Shown piece by piece: positions 7,835-15,630 of a stretch of DNA of 64,000 nucleotides. The stretch spans positions 1-64,000 of the forward strand of contig NZ_JACHXV010000003.1 of the NCBI RefSeq assembly GCF_014192375.1. Direction: 5' to 3'. Made by a program: the position numbers and the translations under genes. A model generated the notes under the pieces. It saw nothing but the letters and a program-made list of their open reading frames with translations, made no database searches and was not told the origin of the DNA. The DNA is from Endobacter medicaginis. GTDB lineage: Bacteria > Pseudomonadota > Alphaproteobacteria > Acetobacterales > Acetobacteraceae. The first letter of the stretch is position 1. Every line of letters begins with the position of its first letter.

Positions 7835-8616
7835 ACCCTCAGTCCGCGCTCTATGTCGGTCAGGTGATGCACCGTCGCACGCGGCCGCGACGCCATCATC
7901 TGCGCTACCGGCTGTTCAGCCTGCTGGTCGATCTCGACGAATTGCCTGCCCTGGATGCGCGACTGCGCCTGTTCTCGCACAACCGCTTCAACCTGTTCTC
8001 GCTGCACGACCGTGACCATGGCGACCGCAGCGCGACCCCGCTGCGCCCCCGCATCGAGGCGATGTTGCGTGAGTATGGTTTCGACTTCCGGCCGGGGCCG
8101 ATCCGGCTGCTGACCATGCCGCGCATCCTCGGCTATGCCTTCAATCCGCTGAGCCTGTTCTTCTGCCATGACGGCGATGGCCGGCTGCGCGCCATCGCCT
8201 GGGAGGTCAGCAACACCTTCGGCGAGCGCCACACCTATCTGCTGGCCACCGATCCGGCGCGTGCCGACATCCGCCAGCGCTGCGTCAAGACATTCCACGT
8301 CTCGCCGTTCCTGCCGATGACGCTGAGCTACGGCTTTCGCGTCCGGCCGCCCTCCGCCGCGCCCGGCCAGGAGGCGCTGGTGGTGGCGATCACCGCCGCC
8401 GACGCGCAGGGCGAGCTGCTCACCGCGGTGCAGACCGCCCGGCGGGCGCCCCTGTCCGACCGCATGCTGGCGCGGCTGTTCGTCACCCATCCGCTGCTGA
8501 CCGCCAAGGTCTCGGCGGCGATCCTGTGGGAGGCGCTGCACCTGTGGCGACGACGCATCCCTGTGCATCCACATCCGCGGCCCGAGCGGCAACCCGGCGT
8601 GACCGCATGCACCTGA
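7831..8616 (+). CDS. DUF1365 family protein
   Basis: This 261-residue protein has the DUF1365 pattern: LYVGQVMHRRTRP at the N-terminus, YRLFSLLVDLDEL, the GYAFNPLSLFFC block, and VKTFHVSPFLPM. No catalytic activity is established. The family is almost always encoded beside a COG2907 flavoprotein and a CFA-type methyltransferase, as here. It overlaps both neighbours: ATGA with the upstream gene, and ten bases with the downstream ATG at 8607. Tight translational coupling suggests the three proteins act together on membrane lipids. Confidence 0.9.
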   Translation: MNPQSALYVGQVMHRRTRPRRHHLRYRLFSLLVDLDELPALDARLRLFSHNRFNLFSLHDRDHGDRSATPLRPRIEAMLREYGFDFRPGPIRLLTMPRILGYAFNPLSLFFCHDGDGRLRAIAWEVSNTFGERHTYLLATDPARADIRQRCVKTFHVSPFLPMTLSYGFRVRPPSAAPGQEALVVAITAADAQGELLTAVQTARRAPLSDRMLARLFVTHPLLTAKVSAAILWEALHLWRRRIPVHPHPRPERQPGVTACT

Positions 8617-9803
8617 GCGCGCCGCCCGTCCGTCCGGCCGCAGGCCTGCGCGGCACCTGGCTGCTGAGGATGCTGCTGCGGCAGCTCTCCCGCGGGTCGC
8701 TGCGCGTGGTGTTGCCCTCGGGGGCATGGATCGAGCACCGGGCCGGCGCGGACGGGCCGCAGGCGGTGCTGCTGCTGCACCGCAGCCGGGCCCTGCGCCG
8801 CCTGCTGACGGGGGGTGATCTCGGCTTCGCGCAGGCCTATCTCGACGGGGACTGGTCTTCGCCCGATCCGGTGGCGCTGATCGGGCTGGCGGCGGCCAAC
8901 AGCGCGGCCCTCGAGGCGCGTTTCTCCGGTCTCGCCCCGCTCAGGCTATGGCGCCGGCTGCGTCACCGACGCCGCGACAACACGCCGCGCGGCAGCCGGC
9001 GCAACATCGCCTTCCACTATGATCTCGGCAACGCGTTCTATCGGCTGTGGCTCGACGAGAGCATGACCTATTCGGCGGCGCGCGCGCTGCCGCCCGGCGG
9101 GTCGCTCGAGGCCGCGCAGCGCGACAAGCGGGCGCGGGTGATCGAACTGCTTCACCTGGAGCCCGGCGCCTCGGTGCTGGAAATCGGCTGCGGCTGGGGC
9201 GCGCTGGCGTGCGACATGGCGGGGCAGGGCGCGCGGGTGACCGGCATCACGCTCTCACGCGAACAGCTCGCCTGGGCGCGCGAGGCGGCGGGCCCGGCGC
9301 CGATCGAGCTGCGTCTTCAGGACTACCGCGCCGTTGTCGGCCGCTTCGAACGCATCGTCTCGATCGAGATGATCGAGGCGGTCGGCGCGGCCTACTGGCC
9401 GGCCTATTTCGCCATGCTCGGACGCTCGCTCGCACCGGGCGGCCGCATCGTGCTGCAGGCGATCACCATCCGCGAGGACCGCTTCGAGTCGTATCGCCGC
9501 CGGCCCGACTTCATCCAGACCTGCATCTTCCCCGGCGGCATGCTGCCCACCGCGACGATCATCGCCGCGCAGGCTCAGGCGGCCGGGCTGCGCGTGGTGG
9601 AGTGCGAGACGTTCGGCGCGGGCTATGCCGACACGCTCGCCGCCTGGCGCGAGCGCTTCGAGGCGTCGCTCGATGCGGTGCGTGCGCTCGGTCTGCCGGA
9701 GCGCTTCATCCGCATGTGGCGCTACTATCTGTGCTACTGCGAGGCAGGTTTCCGCGACGGCGTGATCGATGTCGGGCTCTATGTCATGGAGGCCGGGCGA
9801 TGA
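8607..9803 (+). CDS. Cyclopropane-fatty-acid synthase-family methyltransferase (UfaA1/UfaM-like)
   Basis: This 398-residue full-length member of the CFA family has an N-terminal lipid-binding region (about 1-150), then FHYDLGNAFYRLWLD, the SAM motif EIGCGWG at residues 192-198, FERIVSIEMIEAVG, and TCIFPGGMLPT near the C-terminus. It transfers a methyl or methylene group from SAM to double bonds of membrane phospholipid chains. The exact product (cyclopropane, 10- or 11-methyl, or furan precursor) cannot be read from sequence. In Mycobacterium the equivalent gene is ufaA1 of the sigK locus. Related enzymes in Rhodobacter make the methylated precursor of furan fatty acids. ATG 8607 overlaps the DUF1365 stop. 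Confidence 0.9.
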   Translation: MHLSAPPVRPAAGLRGTWLLRMLLRQLSRGSLRVVLPSGAWIEHRAGADGPQAVLLLHRSRALRRLLTGGDLGFAQAYLDGDWSSPDPVALIGLAAANSAALEARFSGLAPLRLWRRLRHRRRDNTPRGSRRNIAFHYDLGNAFYRLWLDESMTYSAARALPPGGSLEAAQRDKRARVIELLHLEPGASVLEIGCGWGALACDMAGQGARVTGITLSREQLAWAREAAGPAPIELRLQDYRAVVGRFERIVSIEMIEAVGAAYWPAYFAMLGRSLAPGGRIVLQAITIREDRFESYRRRPDFIQTCIFPGGMLPTATIIAAQAQAAGLRVVECETFGAGYADTLAAWRERFEASLDAVRALGLPERFIRMWRYYLCYCEAGFRDGVIDVGLYVMEAGR

Positions 9804-10471
9804 ACCCGCCCTTGCCGGGCCTGGGGCGCCGCCTGCTGCTCGCCTCCCTGACGACATCGCCGCTCGCCCCGCGCGGCGTGCGCGCTACGACGCTGCCGGT
9901 GCCGGCCGGCGACAGACTCGGCTTCGACGTAATGCGCCGCGGCGCGCGGCTCGGCGAGCATGTGCTGACCTTCCACAGGACCGGCGAGACGCTCGACGTG
10001 ACCATCCGCGTCGCCGTCGCCTACAGCATCGGTCCGATCACGCTGTATCGCTATCGCCACGAGGCCCAACTGCGCTGGCAAGGTGCGCGCGTGGTGGCGA
10101 TCGACAGCCGCACCGACGACAACGGCACACACGACTGGATGAACGCCCGGCCTGGCGGCGGGGCGGGGCTGGTCGTGCAGGGGGCGACGGTGCCGCGCTA
10201 CACGGCGCCGCCGGACGCCGAGCCCTCCACGCACTGGAACCGTGTCGAACTCTCCGCGCCCTGGATCAACACCCAGACCGGCCGGCTGATGCGCCCGACG
10301 GTGACCCCCACCGGCCGACAGTCGATCCCCACCGTCTCCGGCACCATCGCGGCCGAGGGCTACCTGCTCACCGGCGACGTCGATCTTCGCCTGTGGTACG
10401 ATGCCGCCGGCTGGGCCGGGCTGGAGTTCAGCAAGAACGGCACACCGGTGAGTTACCTCAGACAGGCCTGA
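9800..10471 (+). CDS. Exported DUF6134/DUF3108-like protein
   Basis: This 223-residue protein has an N-terminal signal-like stretch (LLLASLTTSPLAPRGVRA, about residues 13-30) and a beta-rich body of the type FDVMRRGARLGEH...TIRVAVAYSIGPITLYRYRHEAQLRW...TDDNGTHDW. That is the pattern of DUF6134 and the related periplasmic DUF3108. The fold suggests a ligand-binding beta-barrel, perhaps for lipid, but no function is established. ATG 9800 overlaps the CFA stop, making it the fourth gene of the FAD-DUF1365-CFA operon. The family assignment is from memory of the pattern and should be searched. Confidence 0.68.
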   Translation: MNPPLPGLGRRLLLASLTTSPLAPRGVRATTLPVPAGDRLGFDVMRRGARLGEHVLTFHRTGETLDVTIRVAVAYSIGPITLYRYRHEAQLRWQGARVVAIDSRTDDNGTHDWMNARPGGGAGLVVQGATVPRYTAPPDAEPSTHWNRVELSAPWINTQTGRLMRPTVTPTGRQSIPTVSGTIAAEGYLLTGDVDLRLWYDAAGWAGLEFSKNGTPVSYLRQA

Positions 10472-10481
10472 ACGATCCGCC

Positions 10482-10841
10482 TTGGACCAGACGCCTCCAT
10501 TCCCCGGCGATACCGATCTCGCCCTGTTCGACCAGCGTCGCGATGCGCTGCTGGCGAGATTGCCGGCGCGGCTCGGCCGCTCCGTCGCCTGGCTGCTCAC
10601 GCCCCGGCGCCGCTGGTTGCGCATTCCGGCCGGGCTGCTGCTGCTGCTTGGCGGGCTGCTGTCGTTCCTGCCGGTCCTGGGGGTGTGGATGCTGCCGCTG
10701 GGCATGCTGCTGCTCGCCGAGGATATCGCACCGATGCGGCACCTCGTCGCGCGCAGCCTCGGCTGGATCGCGCGCCGCCATCCGCAGTGGCTCGGGCAGA
10801 ACGGGTCTCGCCCTACGCCGTCGCCCCCATCCGCCCGCTGA
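10482..10841 (+). CDS. Small membrane protein (PGPGW-like)
   Basis: This 119-residue protein has two closely spaced hydrophobic helices (about residues 48-64 and 66-82) joined by a tight turn, FLPVLGVWMLPLGMLLLAED. The pattern resembles the PGPGW small transmembrane family. No function is known. The start is TTG at 10482, ten bases after the previous stop. The C-terminus is low-complexity, and its coding region overlaps the 3' end of the convergent anti-sigma gene by 29 bases. Position suggests it is the last gene of the lipid operon. Confidence 0.65.
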   Translation: MDQTPPFPGDTDLALFDQRRDALLARLPARLGRSVAWLLTPRRRWLRIPAGLLLLLGGLLSFLPVLGVWMLPLGMLLLAEDIAPMRHLVARSLGWIARRHPQWLGQNGSRPTPSPPSAR

Positions 10842-11517
10842 GGATCACCGGCCCGGTCGGGTGATCACCCGGCGCGCCGCCCGCCGGCTCCAGCGAGAGC
10901 GCGATCGTCACCCCTGCCCCCATTGCCTTCGCAGCACCCGGCGGAGCGGCCATCCAGCCCGGCGTATCGGCCGGCATCACCCCCAGCGCGCGCGGCCGTC
11001 CATCCGCCGGGATCACCCACAGCTCCGGCGTGCGCCCGCCGGTGCGCAGCCGATCCGGGACCACCGTCAGCCGCGTCGTGGCCGGGTCGTAGCTGACGCT
11101 CACCACCCCGTCCGCACCCGACAGCAGTGCCACCATCGGCGCCTGCAACGCGCCCGCCACCGGCCCCGGTCCGGCCAGAGGCAGCGCCTGCGTCACCAGC
11201 ACCGCTGCGAGCACGCAGGCCACGGCACCCGATACCCAGCTCGCCACCTGCCAGCGTCGCAGCCGTGACGTCATGTCGGCGGCAGCGTCATTGGCCGGCA
11301 GCGACGCCTCGATCCGCCGCCACAGCGACGGGCGCGGCGTCTCCGCGAGCCCGTCGAACAACCCGGCTGCCCAGCCGAGCCAGCGCGCATAGGCGTCGGC
11401 GAACCCCGCATCGTCGTGCAGCCGCGCCTGCCCGGCCTGCCGTTCCGCCTCCCCGGCCAGGCCGAGCGCCAGCTCCGCCGCCGCCAGCTCGTCCTCCTCG
11501 GTCAGGGGCGCGCTCAT
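10813..11517 (-). CDS. rskA: Anti-sigma factor, RskA type
   Basis: This 234-residue protein has an N-terminal cytoplasmic anti-sigma domain (residues 1-85, with LALGLAGEAERQ and FADAYARWLGWAAGLFDGL), a single membrane helix at about 91-112, and an extracytoplasmic RskA domain (about 120-234) with TPELWVIPADGRPRALGV. RskA proteins hold their ECF sigma factor at the membrane and release it by regulated proteolysis. The ATG at 11517 overlaps the sigma stop (ATGA), so stoichiometric co-translation is expected. I see no zinc-binding HxxxCxxC motif, so it is not a ChrR/ZAS anti-sigma factor. Confidence 0.88.
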   Translation of the reverse strand: MSAPLTEEDELAAAELALGLAGEAERQAGQARLHDDAGFADAYARWLGWAAGLFDGLAETPRPSLWRRIEASLPANDAAADMTSRLRRWQVASWVSGAVACVLAAVLVTQALPLAGPGPVAGALQAPMVALLSGADGVVSVSYDPATTRLTVVPDRLRTGGRTPELWVIPADGRPRALGVMPADTPGWMAAPPGAAKAMGAGVTIALSLEPAGGAPGDHPTGPVILSGRMGATA

Positions 11518-12080
11518 TGCAGGCAGGCCCGAAGCTTGAGCAGCGCGCGTCGGATGCGGCTCTTGACCGTGCCGAGCGGCGTCTCGATGCGCTCGGCCAG
11601 CCCGGCATAGCTCAGCCCCTCGAAGAACGCCGTGCGGATCAGCCCGGCATCGCCGGTCTCGAGCTGGTCGAGGCATTCGGCGAGCCTGCCCTGGGCCTGG
11701 CCGGTCTCGATCAGATCGCTTGCCAGCGGCGCGGGATCGACGACCGTCTCGACGAGGCCGGTCGCGTCCGCGGTCTCGCGGGCCACGCCCCGAGCGCGCA
11801 GGCGGTCGATGGCGCGGTTGCGCGTCAGCGTGATGAGCCAGGCCATCGCGCTGCCGCGCGCGGCGTCGAAACTGGCCGCCCGCCGCCAGATCGACAGATA
11901 GGCGTCCTGCAACACGTCCTCTGCCTCCGCCCGGGCCGGCAGGATGCGCAGGCACACCCCGAACAGCTGCGCCGAGGTCAGCCTGTAGAGCTCCTCGAAC
12001 GCCGCACGGTCGCCGCGCGCCACGGCCCGCAGCGCATCGTCGAGAGGGCGGGGGGACAGGGTCGCGGTGTCGTGGCCCAT
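11514..12080 (-). CDS. sigK: ECF sigma factor, SigK type
   Basis: This 188-residue group-4 sigma factor has region 2 at about residues 24-95 (AFEELYRLTSAQLFGVCLRIL, DVLQDAYLSIWRRA, WLITLTRNRAIDRLR) and region 4 at about 135-186 (LSYAGLAERIETPLGTVKSRIRRAL). Pairing with RskA and the adjacent DUF1295, COG2907, DUF1365 and CFA genes reproduces the mycobacterial sigK locus. It probably directs transcription of these lipid genes. ATG 12080 was chosen because AGGA lies five bases before it; ATG 12086 is the alternative. A candidate ECF-type promoter lies about 60 bases upstream. Confidence 0.88.
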   Translation of the reverse strand: MGHDTATLSPRPLDDALRAVARGDRAAFEELYRLTSAQLFGVCLRILPARAEAEDVLQDAYLSIWRRAASFDAARGSAMAWLITLTRNRAIDRLRARGVARETADATGLVETVVDPAPLASDLIETGQAQGRLAECLDQLETGDAGLIRTAFFEGLSYAGLAERIETPLGTVKSRIRRALLKLRACLQ

Positions 12081-12140
12081 GCGCATCCTGAGTGTGCGTC
12101 TGCACGTAGATGAGGGAGCGACATCCGCCGCGACCGGTAT

Positions 12141-12166
12141 AACGCCGGCTGTCGTCATGCGGTTCG
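12141..12166 (-). promoter_or_regulatory. Candidate ECF-type promoter of sigK-rskA
   Basis: Read on the minus strand, CGAAC (12166-12162) is followed after 17 bases by CGTT (12144-12141). This is one mismatch from the alphaproteobacterial general-stress (EcfG) consensus GGAAC-N16/17-CGTT. It would give a leader of roughly 50 bases. It could mean control by EcfG or autoregulation. Confidence 0.4.
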
Positions 12167-12182
12167 TCCGAGGGACATCGTC

Positions 12183-13100
12183 ATGGTTCGGACGCTCGGG
12201 CGACAGTCTCACGGCCTGCTGCTGGTCCTCGTCGCCGTGCCCCTGCTGGGGGTGCTCGGCATCGCCCTGGCGCTGGCCGTCGCCCCGCTGCGCAGCTTCA
12301 ATGCGCTGGTGCCGTATGACCGGGCCTCGCGCCTCGTCGCCTCGGGCGAGGCGTTCGGCGCCGATCCGCGCCAGCGGCTCGATCTCTATGCACCGGCGCG
12401 TTCCGCATCCAGGCCCTGGCCGGTCATCATGTTCATCCATGGCGGCGCGTGGCGGTCCGGCGACCGCCGCGCCTATGGCTGGGTCGGCCGGGCGCTGGCC
12501 GCGCGCGGCTTCGTCGTCGCCGTGGTCGGCTACCGGCTGGTGCCGCAGATCCGCTACCCGGCCTTCCTCGCCGACAATGCCGCCGCCTGGTCCTGGCTGC
12601 GCGCGAACGTGTCGCACTTCGGCGGCGATCCCGCCCGCATGGTGCTGGCCGGCCACTCCGCGGGCGCCTATGACGCGGCGATGCTGGCCCTCGACCCGCG
12701 CTGGCTCGGCGGCCCCGGCAGCCCCGATCGCGGCGCCCTGCGCGGCTGGATCGGCCTCGCCGGGCCCTATGATTTCCTGCCGTTTGAGGGGGAGACGGTG
12801 CGGGCGGCCTTCGCCGGCGTCGACGACCCGCGCGCGACGCAACCCGTCGCGCATGTCGCCGCCTTCGACCCGCCCGCACTGCTCGCCACCGGCAGCGAGG
12901 ACCGCACCGTCCGCCCGGCCAACAGCGACAGCCTCGCGCGCCGCCTGCGCGCCGTGGGGGTCCCGGTCGAGCGACGCGTCTATCCCGGGCTCGCCCATGC
13001 CGGGCTGGTCACCACGCTCGCCATGCCGCTGCGCTGGCGCGCGCCCGTGCTCGACGACATCGCCGCGTTCGCGCATCGCGTGACCGGGGGCGGCGGCTGA
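12183..13100 (+). CDS. Alpha/beta-hydrolase (esterase), membrane-anchored
   Basis: This 305-residue protein has an N-terminal hydrophobic anchor (about residues 11-35) and a carboxylesterase-type alpha/beta-hydrolase domain. The oxyanion motif HGGAW is at 86-90, the nucleophile elbow GHSAG at 157-161 (Ser159), the likely acid Asp240 in SEDRTV and the catalytic His272. The triad is complete. The closest type is the HGG-motif (kynurenine formamidase/BD-FAE-like) family, and the physiological substrate is unknown. It diverges from the sigK gene, sharing a control region of about 100 bases, so it may belong to the same regulon. Confidence 0.86.
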   Translation: MVRTLGRQSHGLLLVLVAVPLLGVLGIALALAVAPLRSFNALVPYDRASRLVASGEAFGADPRQRLDLYAPARSASRPWPVIMFIHGGAWRSGDRRAYGWVGRALAARGFVVAVVGYRLVPQIRYPAFLADNAAAWSWLRANVSHFGGDPARMVLAGHSAGAYDAAMLALDPRWLGGPGSPDRGALRGWIGLAGPYDFLPFEGETVRAAFAGVDDPRATQPVAHVAAFDPPALLATGSEDRTVRPANSDSLARRLRAVGVPVERRVYPGLAHAGLVTTLAMPLRWRAPVLDDIAAFAHRVTGGGG

Positions 13101-13135
13101 CGCCGTGGCTTATGTGCGCCCGCCAGACGTGTAAA

Positions 13136-13167
13136 CCGGTCATGTCCGACCGGCGCGGGGCATTTTT
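13136..13167 (+). terminator. Possible terminator or operator hairpin upstream of fpr
   Basis: CCGGTC (13136-13141) pairs with GACCGG (13148-13153), with a six-base loop and a five-T run at 13163-13167. The T run does not directly abut the stem, so it is an imperfect intrinsic terminator for the esterase gene. It could instead be a regulatory palindrome in front of fpr. Confidence 0.3.
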
Positions 13168-13227
13168 CTCTGGCACTCGGGGTGCGGGCAGCCTAGATGA
13201 CCCCCGTTTGACGACGAGACGGGAGAG

Positions 13228-14094
13228 ATGCCTGCGATGACCGAGTCCGCCCTCATCCGCGACCAGATTTCGGGTGCGGATGGCGATGCCGAGATCGTGC
13301 TGTCGCCACCGTCGAAAACCTACGGCCATCTCAACGCCGAGACCGTGACCGACGTCCATCACTGGACCGACCGGCTGTTCAGCTTCAAGACCACGCGCGA
13401 CCCTTCGCTGCGCTTCGCCAACGGCCAGTTCGCGATGATGGGCCTCGAGGTCGGTGGCAAGCCGCTGCTGCGCGCCTATTCCATCGCGTCCGCCAATTAC
13501 GAGGATCACATCGAGTTCCTGTCGATCAAGGTCGAGGACGGACCCCTCACCTCGCGTCTGGCGCATGTCCGCCCCGGCGACATCGTGCTGGTGGGCCGCA
13601 AGCCGACCGGCACCCTGCTGCTCGACAATCTGCGCCCCGGCCGCACGCTCTACATGCTGGCCACCGGCACCGGCCTCGCCCCGTTCATGAGCCTGATCCG
13701 CGATCCGGACGTCTACGAGCGTTTCGAGCACGTCATCCTCACCCACACCGTGCGGCAGGTCGACGAGCTCGCCTATGGCGACTACATCCGGCACGAACTG
13801 CCCGAGCACGAGTTCCTCGGCGAGTTCCTGCGCGGCAAGCTGCGCTACTACCCCACCGTCACCCGCGAGGAATTCGAGACCAAGGGCCGCATCACCGACC
13901 TGATCGAGAGCGGCAAGCTGTTCACCGATCTCGGCCTGCCGGCGCTCGACCCCGAGCACGATCGGGTGATGATCTGCGGCTCCACCGCGATGCTGACCGA
14001 CACCGAGAACCTGCTGGTCAAGCGCGGCTTCGACGAGGGCAACGCCAACCGCCCCGGCGCTTACGTCGTCGAGAAAGCCTTCGCGGAGCGTTGA
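13228..14094 (+). CDS. fpr: Ferredoxin--NADP(+) reductase
   Basis: This 288-residue cytosolic flavoenzyme exchanges electrons between NADPH and ferredoxin or flavodoxin. The FAD-binding RAYSIAS motif is at residues 82-88, followed by the GTGLAPFMS NADP-binding loop and VMICGSTAMLTDT near the C-terminus. Length and end (FAER) fit bacterial Fpr of the alphaproteobacterial type, with a somewhat long N-terminus. ATG 13228 and ATG 13237 are both possible; GGGAG lies only two bases before the first. An oxidative-stress role is common for this family. The glutathione reductase gene follows after a repeat. Confidence 0.93.
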   Translation: MPAMTESALIRDQISGADGDAEIVLSPPSKTYGHLNAETVTDVHHWTDRLFSFKTTRDPSLRFANGQFAMMGLEVGGKPLLRAYSIASANYEDHIEFLSIKVEDGPLTSRLAHVRPGDIVLVGRKPTGTLLLDNLRPGRTLYMLATGTGLAPFMSLIRDPDVYERFEHVILTHTVRQVDELAYGDYIRHELPEHEFLGEFLRGKLRYYPTVTREEFETKGRITDLIESGKLFTDLGLPALDPEHDRVMICGSTAMLTDTENLLVKRGFDEGNANRPGAYVVEKAFAER

Positions 14095-14102
14095 GCTTTC
14101 TT

Positions 14103-14231
14103 GTTCTTTCTTGAAAGAAAGAACCAAAGAACTTTTATCCGATTCGAGCGGTTCGCCATGATGCGGCCGCCTCGGACCGTGCCCGAACCGGACGAAGTCT
14201 TTTTGCTTCTTTTTCTTCAGAAAAAGAAGAA
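14103..14231. repeat. Interspersed palindromic repeat, copy 2 (AAGAACC...GAAAAAGAAG family)
   Basis: Second copy of the element at 591-705. The left arm has its own hairpin (TTCTTTCTTGAAAGAAAGAA) and continues AACCAAAGAACTTTT. The right arm at about 14191-14231 carries GAAGTCTT and the hairpin CTTCTTTTTCTTCAGAAAAAGAAG. The middle is unrelated in sequence to copy 1. The right arm again ends shortly before the next start codon, and AAGAAGAAAGGA could act as the ribosome-binding site of gor. Confidence 0.82.
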
Positions 14232-14245
14232 AGGAACCTCAGACC

Positions 14246-15619
14246 ATGCCCGAATACGACGTCGACCTGTTTGTCATCGGCGGCGGCTCGGGCGGCGTGC
14301 GCTGTGCGCGCATCGCGGCGACGCATGGCGCGCGGGTGGCGATCGCCGAGGAGCGCTACTGGGGCGGCACCTGCGTCAATGTCGGCTGCGTGCCGAAGAA
14401 GATCCTCGTCCAGGCCAGCAATTTCGGCGAGGACGTGATCGATTCGCACGGGTTCGGCTGGAACACGCAACCCGGCACCAATGACTGGTCGGCGCTGATC
14501 GCGCGCAAGGATGCCGAGATCGCCCGACTCAACGGCATCTATATCAAGCTGCTCGAAGGCGTCGGGGTCAGGCATTACGACGGCCGCGCGCGCCTGGCCG
14601 ATGCGCATACCGTGGTCGTGAGCACCGCGACCGGCGAGATCGCCGTGCGGGCGGAGCGGATCGTGATCGCCACCGGCGGCCGTCCGACCCTGCCCGACAT
14701 CGAGGGCGCAGGGCTCGGTGTGGTGTCGGATGCGCTGTTTCACCTGTCCGACCGCCCGCAGCGCATCGCCATCCTGGGCTCGGGCTATATCGGGGTGGAA
14801 TTCGCCGGCATCTTTGCCGGGCTGGGCAGCACGGTGGACCTGATCTACCGCCAGGATCTGCCGCTTCGCGGTTTCGACCATGAATTGCGCGAGGCGCTGG
14901 TCGGTGCGATCGACGCGCGCGGCATCCGCCAGCACCGGAGCGCCACCATCACCCGGCTGCGCGAGGGCGCGGAGGGCGCGCGGATCGTCACACTCGACAA
15001 CGGGGAGGAACTCACCGTCGATCTGGTGCTGTTCGCGACGGGCCGGCACCCCAACACCGAGGGGCTCGGGCTGGACGCGCTCGCGGTCCGGCTCGATGAC
15101 GGCCGCGTGGTGGTCGATGACGAACAGCGGACTTCCGTCGGCCATATCTACGCGATCGGCGACGTGACCGACCGCATCAACCTCACCCCCGTCGCGATCG
15201 CCGAGGGGCACAATCTGGCCGACCGGCTGTTCGGTCCGCCGCCGCCGCGGGAATGGTCGATCCCCACCACGCCGAAGGCGGTGTTTTTTACCCCGCCGCT
15301 GGCGAGCGTGGGCCTGACCGAGGAGGAGGCCGTCGCGCGCGGCACCACCGACATCTACACCACCTCGTTCCGGCCGATGCGTCACACGATGAGCGGGCGC
15401 GAGCGGCGCAGCCTGATGAAGCTGGTGGTCGACCACGCCAGCGGCCGCCTGCTCGGCGCGCACATGCTGGGCGACGACGCCCCCGAGATGATGCAGGCAC
15501 TGGCGGTGGCGGTCACCGCCGGGCTGACCAAGCACGACCTTGACCGCACCGTCGGCATCCACCCGACCTCCGCCGAGGAATGGGTGACGATGCGCAGCCT
15601 GACCCGCACGGTCGGCTAG
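14246..15619 (+). CDS. gor: Glutathione-disulfide reductase
   Basis: This 457-residue flavoprotein reduces oxidised glutathione with NADPH in the cytoplasm. The FAD motif GGGSGGVRCARIAA begins at residue 12, and the redox-active disulfide lies in GGTCVNVGCVPKK (Cys43/Cys48). The NADPH-binding GSGYIGVEFA, the ATGRHPNTEG motif and the C-terminal HPTSAEEW with the catalytic His-Glu pair are all present. Length is normal for the family. AAAGGA lies about 11 bases before ATG 14246, within or next to the repeat's right arm. It is next to fpr, consistent with a redox-defence grouping. Confidence 0.94.
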   Translation: MPEYDVDLFVIGGGSGGVRCARIAATHGARVAIAEERYWGGTCVNVGCVPKKILVQASNFGEDVIDSHGFGWNTQPGTNDWSALIARKDAEIARLNGIYIKLLEGVGVRHYDGRARLADAHTVVVSTATGEIAVRAERIVIATGGRPTLPDIEGAGLGVVSDALFHLSDRPQRIAILGSGYIGVEFAGIFAGLGSTVDLIYRQDLPLRGFDHELREALVGAIDARGIRQHRSATITRLREGAEGARIVTLDNGEELTVDLVLFATGRHPNTEGLGLDALAVRLDDGRVVVDDEQRTSVGHIYAIGDVTDRINLTPVAIAEGHNLADRLFGPPPPREWSIPTTPKAVFFTPPLASVGLTEEEAVARGTTDIYTTSFRPMRHTMSGRERRSLMKLVVDHASGRLLGAHMLGDDAPEMMQALAVAVTAGLTKHDLDRTVGIHPTSAEEWVTMRSLTRTVG

Positions 15620-15630
15620 GTTCGTCATCG

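Noticed and set aside
10813-11517. ChrR-type zinc anti-sigma factor
   Set aside because: The protein has no HxxxCxxC zinc motif or cupin domain, but does have a membrane helix and RskA domain, so it was assigned to RskA instead.
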